Assembly (NCBI GenBank): GCA_045577635.1 | Contig: JAZNIS010000076.1 | Coordinates: forward strand, 1 to 6,437 | Length of the DNA stretch: 6,437 nucleotides | Origin: UBA6345 sp045577635 | Lineage (GTDB): Bacteria > Bacillota > Clostridia > Christensenellales > UBA1242 | Direction of reading: 5' to 3' | In this document: positions 1 to 4,177 of the stretch, piece after piece | Layout: every line of letters starts with the position of its first letter | How positions within the stretch are numbered: position 1 is the stretch's first letter | Position numbers and translations under genes: made by a program | Notes under the pieces: model-generated | Told to the model about the DNA's origin: nothing | What the model saw: only the letters and a program-made list of their open reading frames with translations | Database searches by the model: none

Positions 1-27
1 CCCTAAAATACTATTTAAAGGTTAAAT

Positions 28-402
28 ATGGCTAATAACGAAGAATTTTTAATAAAACAAATAAAAGGTGTAAGTAAATTAATTTCTAAAATTTTATTTC
101 AAAAAGAAGATTTTACTTATGTGTTACCTAAGGAAATTTCAAGTTACGACAATTACGATAAATTGTTTGTTGAAATAAATGATATGTTATTTAATAATGA
201 AATTAATAAAGCCGAAGATTTGTTGTTTAAAAATTTAGATGGCATGAATTATAAGGCACTACAAATAGCATTAAACTTTTATGAAAGTTTAGTGAATAAA
301 CCTGATGAAGAACTAAAAAAATACGATTTTAGTTTGGAAGAAGTGGAGCAGGGATTTTTTGATATGTTAAATATTTATAACATTAAGGTAGAAAGAAAAT
401 AA
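28..402 (+). CDS. Small hypothetical protein, probably DUF6483-like
   Basis: This 124-residue protein has no signal peptide or membrane segment and looks soluble, acidic and largely helical. The N-terminal part (about residues 5-27) is an amphipathic helix with the pattern FLIKQIKG...LISKILFQKE. The C-terminal half (about 58-115) contains NKAEDLLF, then ALNFYESLVNKPDEEL and FSLEEVEQGFFDM. From memory this pattern resembles the DUF6483 family of small Firmicutes proteins, whose function is unknown; that assignment needs a profile search. The start is well fixed: an in-frame TAA lies at 16-18, and an AAAGG ribosome binding site at 17-21 sits 6 bases before the ATG. The next gene starts 10 bases after the stop, so the two are very probably co-transcribed. 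The promoter must lie before the window. Existence as a real gene is likely; the function is unknown. Confidence 0.85.
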   Translation: MANNEEFLIKQIKGVSKLISKILFQKEDFTYVLPKEISSYDNYDKLFVEINDMLFNNEINKAEDLLFKNLDGMNYKALQIALNFYESLVNKPDEELKKYDFSLEEVEQGFFDMLNIYNIKVERK

Positions 403-412
403 AGGGAAGTTT

Positions 413-1162
413 ATGGATTTACAAAAGATTGAAAAACAAATTGTAAAAATAGTTAAACGAGCAAGTAAAATTTATTTTGGTAAAGAATTTTATGAAGTGG
501 AAGAAAAACACAAACATCCAAAAGATGATGTTACCAACAACGATATTAAAACTCAAAGCTATATTCGTTCGGAACTTTTAAAATTAATTCCAAATAGTTG
601 TTTTATTGGTGAAGAAGGGGATAATAAGGAAACCGATAATGAATATCGTTGGATTTTAGACCCAATTGATGGTACTAGAAATTATAAGAAGAGTATTCCA
701 CTTTATGCAACACAATTAGCATTACAAAAAAATAACGAAACCATTTTTTCTGTGATTTATTTCCCAGAATTTAATGAACTTTATGTTGCAAACCAAAAGG
801 GTGCAACATTTAATGGTAAACCAATTCAAGTTACAGATACTGAAGAATTAGATTGGGCTGTTACCTGTTTAAGCAACATTAGTAGTGTTAGCAGTAAAAA
901 ACAAGCTGAATTTCAAGTTAAATTAATGCAAAATTTAAGAAGTGTTAGGTTATTTGGTTGTATGGCTTACAACTTTGCAATTGTTGGCAGGGGTAAAATG
1001 GATGCTTTGGTTGTGTTTGGTAACACTTTATGGGATTTTGAACCAGGAATGTTTTTAGTAAAACAGTGTGGTGGCGAAATTTACTATAATAAAAAATATG
1101 ATATGTATATTGCAGCTAATTCAAAACTAGTTGGAGAAATAAAAAATTTATTAGAAGTTTAA
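413..1162 (+). CDS. Inositol monophosphatase superfamily phosphatase
   Basis: The 249-residue product has the normal length and the full metal-binding set of the Mg2+-dependent, lithium-sensitive phosphatase superfamily: D44 in VTNND, the GEE motif with E67 and E68, the DPIDGT motif at 83-88 (D83, D86, T88), and WD at 207-208 before a glycine-rich end (CGG, 219-221). A cytosolic phosphomonoesterase is therefore expected. Members act on inositol phosphates, fructose-1,6-bisphosphate, 3'-phosphoadenosine phosphate (CysQ) or histidinol phosphate, and the sequence does not tell which. The second motif reads WDFEPG where WDxAAG or WDxAPG is usual, so substrate choice could differ. The ribosome binding site AAGGGAAG (402-409 region) precedes the ATG closely. 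It follows the small hypothetical gene by 10 bases. Its last codons form the 5' arm of the terminator that ends this unit. Family assignment is firm, the substrate is open. Confidence 0.93.
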   Translation: MDLQKIEKQIVKIVKRASKIYFGKEFYEVEEKHKHPKDDVTNNDIKTQSYIRSELLKLIPNSCFIGEEGDNKETDNEYRWILDPIDGTRNYKKSIPLYATQLALQKNNETIFSVIYFPEFNELYVANQKGATFNGKPIQVTDTEELDWAVTCLSNISSVSSKKQAEFQVKLMQNLRSVRLFGCMAYNFAIVGRGKMDALVVFGNTLWDFEPGMFLVKQCGGEIYYNKKYDMYIAANSKLVGEIKNLLEV

Positions 1163-1186
1163 TATAAACTTCTAATTTTTTTTTTT
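1151..1186 (+). terminator. Intrinsic terminator overlapping the phosphatase stop codon
   Basis: A perfect 10-bp inverted repeat pairs TTAGAAGTTT (1151-1160) with AAACTTCTAA (1166-1175) around a 5-base loop, followed at once by 11 Ts (1176-1186). The 5' arm encodes the last residues of the phosphatase and includes the first base of its TAA, so the hairpin cannot form while a ribosome occupies the stop. The stem has only two G-C pairs, and the long T run should compensate. It separates the first unit from pgk. Confidence 0.85.
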
Positions 1187-1246
1187 GTTTAAAGTGAGAT
1201 AAAATTATTAATTTTTTGTGCTAATTAAAAATAATTTAAAACTTGT

Positions 1247-1275
1247 TTGCCACATATTAATTTTTAATATATACT
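1247..1275 (+). promoter_or_regulatory. Sigma-A-type promoter of pgk-tpiA
   Basis: TTGCCA (1247-1252) and TATACT (1270-1275) each match the -35 and -10 consensus at five of six positions and are 17 bases apart. Transcription would start near 1282, giving a leader of about 29 bases before the pgk ATG at 1311. That is too short for a riboswitch, and no operator-like repeat is obvious. Because a terminator lies just upstream, this is the expected main promoter for the glycolytic pair. Confidence 0.7.
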
Positions 1276-1310
1276 TTTAATGTAATAATAATTATATATG
1301 GGAGATTATT

Positions 1311-2492
1311 ATGGATAAAAAAACAATTAGAGATATTGATGTTTATAATAAAAAAGTTTTAGTTAGGGTTGACTTTAATGTGCCTCTAAAAGATGGTGTT
1401 ATTACTGATGATAACCGTATTAAAGAAGAAATTCCTACATTAAAATATTTATTAGATAATGGTGCTGCCGTTATTGTTATGAGCCACCTTGGTCGCCCTG
1501 AAGGACAAGTTAATTTAAAATATAGTTTAAAACCAACTGTTGCTAGATTATCAGAATATTTAGGCAGAGAAGTTTTATTTGCTGATGATTGCATTGGTGA
1601 ATCTGCTTACGAATTAGCAAAGGGTTTAGAAAGTGGTCAAGTGTTAATGCTTGAAAATTTAAGATTCTATGCTGAAGAAGAAGAAAATGATAAAGATTTC
1701 TGTGAAAAACTTGCAAAATTAGCAGATGTTTATGTTAACGATGCTTTTGGAACAGCACACCGTAAACATGCTTCTACTTATGGGGTGGCAAAACTTTTAC
1801 CTAATGCAGTTGGATTTTTAATTGAAAAAGAATTAAAAATGATTGTTGATACAATTAACGAACCTAAAAGACCTTTTGTTGGAATTTTAGGTGGTGCAAA
1901 AGTAAGTGATAAAATTACTATTGTTGAAAGTTTATTAAACAAAGTTGATACATTAATTGTTGGTGGTGCTATGGCTTACACATTCCTTGCAGCACAAAAC
2001 TTTAATATGGGTAACAGTTTGGTTGAAAGAGAAATGGTTGGTGAAGCACAAAGATTATTAACTTTGGCACAAGAAAAAGGTGTAACTTTAATGTTACCTT
2101 GCGACCATGTTGTAACAGATAATTTTGAAAATCCTACTGTTATTAAAAACACAAAAAATCCTAATGTGCCAGTTGAAATGTTGGGTATGGATATTGGTAA
2201 ACAAACAGTTAAACAATATAAAAATGCAGTTAAACATGCTAAAACTGTTATTTGGAACGGCCCTATGGGTGTGTTTGAAAATAAAAACTTTGAAAATGGT
2301 ACTAAACAAGTAGCAAAAGCATTAGCAAAAACAAAAGCAATCACAATTATTGGTGGTGGTGATAGTGCTGCTGCTGTTATTAAATTTGGTTATGCTAAAA
2401 AAATTAGCCATATTTCAACAGGTGGCGGAGCAAGTTTAAAACTATTTGAAGGAAAAGTTTTACCTGCTGTTGATGTTATTGAAAACAAATAA
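1311..2492 (+). CDS. pgk: Phosphoglycerate kinase
   Basis: Cytosolic glycolytic enzyme that transfers phosphate from 1,3-bisphosphoglycerate to ADP, giving 3-phosphoglycerate and ATP, and runs in reverse in gluconeogenesis. At 393 residues it has the usual bacterial length. The N-terminal substrate domain shows VRVDFNVP (18-25, with D21 and N23), R36, HLGRP (59-63), R118 in ENLRF and DAFGTAHR (144-151, with R151). The C-terminal nucleotide domain shows GGAKVSDK (194-201), WNGPMGVFE (315-323), GGGDS (348-352) and HISTGGGAS (367-375). All key motifs are present. The ATG follows GGGAG (1300-1304) by 6 bases. tpiA starts 22 bases after the stop with no terminator between, so the two form an operon driven by the promoter at 1247-1275. 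The gap gene that often precedes pgk is not here. Confidence 0.99.
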   Translation: MDKKTIRDIDVYNKKVLVRVDFNVPLKDGVITDDNRIKEEIPTLKYLLDNGAAVIVMSHLGRPEGQVNLKYSLKPTVARLSEYLGREVLFADDCIGESAYELAKGLESGQVLMLENLRFYAEEEENDKDFCEKLAKLADVYVNDAFGTAHRKHASTYGVAKLLPNAVGFLIEKELKMIVDTINEPKRPFVGILGGAKVSDKITIVESLLNKVDTLIVGGAMAYTFLAAQNFNMGNSLVEREMVGEAQRLLTLAQEKGVTLMLPCDHVVTDNFENPTVIKNTKNPNVPVEMLGMDIGKQTVKQYKNAVKHAKTVIWNGPMGVFENKNFENGTKQVAKALAKTKAITIIGGGDSAAAVIKFGYAKKISHISTGGGASLKLFEGKVLPAVDVIENK

Positions 2493-2494
2493 TT

Positions 2495-2499
2495 AGGAG
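2495..2499 (+). promoter_or_regulatory. Widely spaced ribosome binding site of tpiA
   Basis: AGGAG at 2495-2499 is the only good Shine-Dalgarno match before tpiA, but it lies 15 bases from the ATG at 2515, against 4-9 bases for the other genes here. No ATG, GTG or TTG is in frame between the two. The start at 2515 gives a normal TIM N-terminus, so the start looks right and the spacing is the oddity. Confidence 0.6.
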
Positions 2500-2514
2500 T
2501 TTAAAGTTTTATAT

Positions 2515-3261
2515 ATGAAATATTTAATTGGTAATATTAAAATGAATTCTAGCCATGAAGAGTTTGTGGCATACTTTAACGATTTAAAAACCGTTGCAGA
2601 AAACACAAATAATTATGTTGGTGTTTGTGTTCCTTATGTTTATTTGCCACTTGCAAACCAAATGTGCAAAAACACAAAAATTCATTATGGTTCACAAAAT
2701 ATGTATTTTCAACCAAAGGGTGCTTTCACAGGTGAAATTAGTGCTAATATGTTAAAAGATTACAACACAGAACTTGTAATTTTGGGGCATAGTGAAAGAA
2801 GATCTATTTTTGGTGAAACCGATGCAGTAATTAACAGTAAATTAATTGCTACACTTGAAAATGGTTTTACTCCAATTTTATGTATTGGTGAAACAAAAGA
2901 AGAAAGAGAAACAAATAAAACTAACGATGTTTTAAAAACTCAATTGGTAGAGGGGTTAAAAAATGTTTCGTTAGATGCAATTAGCAAAATGTTTTTTGCT
3001 TACGAACCTGTTTGGGCAATTGGTACAGGTATTAGTGCAACCAAAGAAGATGCTGAAGAAACAATTAAATATGTTAAGCAAGTAATTGCTGAAATTTATA
3101 ATTTACCAAACACAAACAACATTATTGTTTTATATGGTGGAAGTATGAAACCAAGCAATTCACAAGAGCTACTTTCTCAACCAAGCATTGATGGTGGTTT
3201 AATTGGTGGTGCTTGTTTAAAAGTTGAAGATTTTAAAGGTATTATTGATTATAAAGAATAA
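2515..3261 (+). CDS. tpiA: Triosephosphate isomerase
   Basis: Cytosolic (beta/alpha)8-barrel enzyme that interconverts dihydroxyacetone phosphate and glyceraldehyde 3-phosphate. Its 248 residues match the family length. Catalytic residues are in place: N7 and K9 near the N-terminus, H92 in GHSERR (91-96), and E164 in AYEPVWAIGTG (162-172), which continues into the flexible loop 6. The phosphate-binding YGGS (207-210) and the C-terminal glycine-rich segment DGGLIGGACL (226-235) are also present. Two places differ from the common pattern: the first motif is GNIKMN instead of GNWKMN (Ile at position 8), and the last segment has G, I and C where DGALVGGASL is usual. Neither removes a catalytic residue. 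It is second in the pgk operon, 22 bases after pgk, and is followed by a terminator. gpmI and eno, frequent downstream partners in Firmicutes, are absent. Confidence 0.98.
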   Translation: MKYLIGNIKMNSSHEEFVAYFNDLKTVAENTNNYVGVCVPYVYLPLANQMCKNTKIHYGSQNMYFQPKGAFTGEISANMLKDYNTELVILGHSERRSIFGETDAVINSKLIATLENGFTPILCIGETKEERETNKTNDVLKTQLVEGLKNVSLDAISKMFFAYEPVWAIGTGISATKEDAEETIKYVKQVIAEIYNLPNTNNIIVLYGGSMKPSNSQELLSQPSIDGGLIGGACLKVEDFKGIIDYKE

Positions 3262-3273
3262 TTAAATAAAAAT

Positions 3274-3306
3274 AGGGGATAAAACTTAAAGTTTTGCCCC
3301 TTTTTT
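3274..3306 (+). terminator. Intrinsic terminator of the pgk-tpiA operon
   Basis: AGGGG (3274-3278) pairs with CCCCT (3297-3301), and inside it AAAACT (3281-3286) pairs with AGTTTT (3290-3295). The two stems are joined by a T-G wobble and one bulged A, leaving a tight 3-base loop. Six Ts follow (3301-3306). It starts 12 bases after the tpiA stop and is the most GC-stable hairpin in the window. Confidence 0.85.
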
Positions 3307-3326
3307 GTAGTATCGCATTAAAAATA

Positions 3327-3356
3327 TTGACTAAATATACTTGTTTAATGTACAAT
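3327..3356 (+). promoter_or_regulatory. Probable promoter of the small membrane protein gene
   Basis: TTGACT (3327-3332) and TACAAT (3351-3356) each match consensus at five of six positions, with an 18-base spacer, one longer than ideal. Transcription would start near 3363, about 35 bases before the ATG. A perfect TATAAT at 3357-3362 overlaps but has no acceptable -35 at 16-18 bases, so the first pair is preferred. Confidence 0.55.
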
Positions 3357-3397
3357 TATAATAACAAATATGGCTATTAATAAAAGGAAATCGTTTT

Positions 3398-3637
3398 ATG
3401 GCAGGATTAATGTTAAATATTTTTAGTGCAATGTGGAACAATTTTTATAACACAATGAGAAGTTTATCACCACTAACCAAAGGTTTAGTTATTTTTGGTT
3501 TAATTTTTGGTGCATTCCTTTGCTTTATTTTTTCAGTTAAAGGTAGCAAAAAAGATAAACTAATTAAAAATTGGTTTTTATTCTTTGTGTTTATTTTATT
3601 AACCATTTTAGCAGTACTTTTCTGTTTTATAATGTAA
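3398..3637 (+). CDS. Small two-helix membrane protein, function unknown
   Basis: I do not recognise this 79-residue protein. It has a polar amphipathic N-terminus (1-27, with several Asn, Ser and Met), a first membrane segment at about 28-47, a short basic loop KGSKKDKLIK (48-57), and a second very hydrophobic segment at about 59-78 that ends the protein. By the positive-inside rule the basic loop should be cytoplasmic and both ends outside. The start is supported by AAAGGA at 3383-3388, 9 bases before the ATG. It has its own probable promoter and a strong terminator, so it is a single-gene unit. Size and two-helix layout are like SecG, and secG is next, but the SecG-type glycine-rich loop is missing here and present in the neighbour. 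It could be a lineage-specific envelope protein. Composition matches its neighbours, so nothing points to recent transfer. Confidence 0.75.
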   Translation: MAGLMLNIFSAMWNNFYNTMRSLSPLTKGLVIFGLIFGAFLCFIFSVKGSKKDKLIKNWFLFFVFILLTILAVLFCFIM

Positions 3638-3654
3638 AAACACTATAAAGTATA

Positions 3655-3691
3655 AAAAAACACCATTTAGTTGGTGTTTTTTGTTTTTTTT
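3655..3691 (+). terminator. Strong intrinsic terminator after the small membrane protein gene
   Basis: AAAAAACACCA (3655-3665) pairs perfectly over 11 bp with TGGTGTTTTTT (3672-3682) around a 6-base loop, and a further run of eight Ts follows at 3684-3691. The A-rich 5' flank means it could also stop transcription on the opposite strand, but no minus-strand gene is visible. The T run ends only a few bases before the -35 box of the secG promoter. Confidence 0.88.
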
Positions 3692-3694
3692 AAT

Positions 3695-3723
3695 TTGCTT
3701 AAACTATGTGCCTATGATATAAT
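3695..3723 (+). promoter_or_regulatory. Extended -10 promoter of secG-rnr
   Basis: TTGCTT (3695-3700) and a perfect TATAAT (3718-3723) are separated by 17 bases, and TG at 3715-3716 gives the extended -10 form TGaTATAAT. This is the best promoter match in the window. The start site would be near 3730, about 42 bases before the secG ATG. No operator or leader structure is evident in between. Confidence 0.8.
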
Positions 3724-3771
3724 GTAAAAGCAAAAATTTATGATAATATTTATTTAATTCTTGGAGGCAAA

Positions 3772-4113
3772 ATGTTAAATTTATTTAATCTTCTTTTACA
3801 AGATAATGAAGTTGCAAAACCAATTCCTGATTGGATTAGTAAATCATTTCCTGTAATTCAAACTATTTTAATGGTTTTAATTGCACTTGCTGCTGTTGTT
3901 ATTGTTGTTTGTGTTTTAATGACAACATCTAATGCTGAAGGTGGTAACAATGCAATTACCGGAACAAACGAAAGTTACTATATGCAACATAAAGGTGGCA
4001 GTAAAGAAGGCCGACTAAAAAAGGCAATTATTATTAGTGCCATTGTTATCTTTGTTTTAACCCTTTTATACTTTATTTCATTTGGTATTTACACAGGTTT
4101 TAACATTAAATAA
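3772..4113 (+). CDS. secG: Preprotein translocase subunit SecG
   Basis: Accessory subunit of the SecYEG channel in the cytoplasmic membrane, where it aids SecA-driven protein export. The 113-residue protein has two membrane segments (about 29-50 and 85-107) joined by a polar loop rich in Gly and Asn (51-83), the typical SecG plan. The first helix ends in VCVLM followed by TTSNAEGGNNAITG, comparable to the SecG pattern VLLQ-x-GKGAGL, although the usual Gln is replaced. The loop ends in a basic stretch (KEGRLKK, 78-84) before helix two. SecG is normally about 75-80 residues; here an N-terminal extension of roughly 25 residues and a longer loop add length. GGAGG (3763-3767) lies 4 bases before the ATG, and that start is the only one matched to a good ribosome binding site. 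Position directly before rnr is the standard Firmicutes order and supports the call. Confidence 0.88.
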   Translation: MLNLFNLLLQDNEVAKPIPDWISKSFPVIQTILMVLIALAAVVIVVCVLMTTSNAEGGNNAITGTNESYYMQHKGGSKEGRLKKAIIISAIVIFVLTLLYFISFGIYTGFNIK

Positions 4114-4119
4114 CATTTT

Positions 4120-4153
4120 AAAGGGCTCTTAAATTTATTTTAGGGGCTTTTTT
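4120..4153 (+). terminator. Hairpin with T run between secG and rnr, possible attenuating terminator
   Basis: CTCTTAAA (4126-4133) pairs with TTTAGGGG (4139-4146), using two G-U pairs, around a 5-base loop. After a 2-base GG bulge, AAAG (4120-4123) pairs with CTTT (4147-4150), and the T run extends to 4153. It lies 6 bases after the secG stop. The imperfect stem suggests a partial terminator that lowers, but does not abolish, read-through into rnr, because no good separate rnr promoter is visible. Confidence 0.55.
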
Positions 4154-4163
4154 AATTTATAAA

Positions 4164-4168
4164 AAGGA
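4164..4168 (+). promoter_or_regulatory. Ribosome binding site that selects the rnr start
   Basis: AAGGA at 4164-4168 lies 9 bases before the ATG at 4178 and only 2 bases before another ATG at 4171. The upstream ATG is out of frame and reaches TAA after four codons (4171-4185), overlapping the rnr start. The spacing favours 4178 as the true start. Confidence 0.6.
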
Positions 4169-4177
4169 TTATGACTA

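Noticed and set aside
1163..1310. Small RNA or riboswitch before pgk
   Set aside because: The predicted transcript leader is only about 29 bases and the rest is terminator plus AT-rich sequence without a conserved structured element.
2125..2313. Plus-strand open frame inside pgk in another frame
   Set aside because: Pgk motifs run unbroken through this stretch in their own frame; the alternative frame gives a low-complexity Leu/Lys/Asn peptide without a ribosome binding site.
1976..2344. Minus-strand open frame of about 120 codons within pgk
   Set aside because: It lies wholly opposite strongly conserved pgk codons, has no recognisable protein pattern, and is explained by the codon bias of pgk. 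Other antisense frames at 1343-1594, 2094-2309 and 4924-5109 fail for the same reason.
3370..3426. ATG at 3370 as an alternative start near the small membrane protein gene
   Set aside because: It is in a different frame, stops after 18 codons and has no ribosome binding site.
4158..4163. TATAAA as a -10 box for a separate rnr promoter
   Set aside because: No -35 match lies 16-18 bases upstream, and transcription would begin at or after the ribosome binding site.
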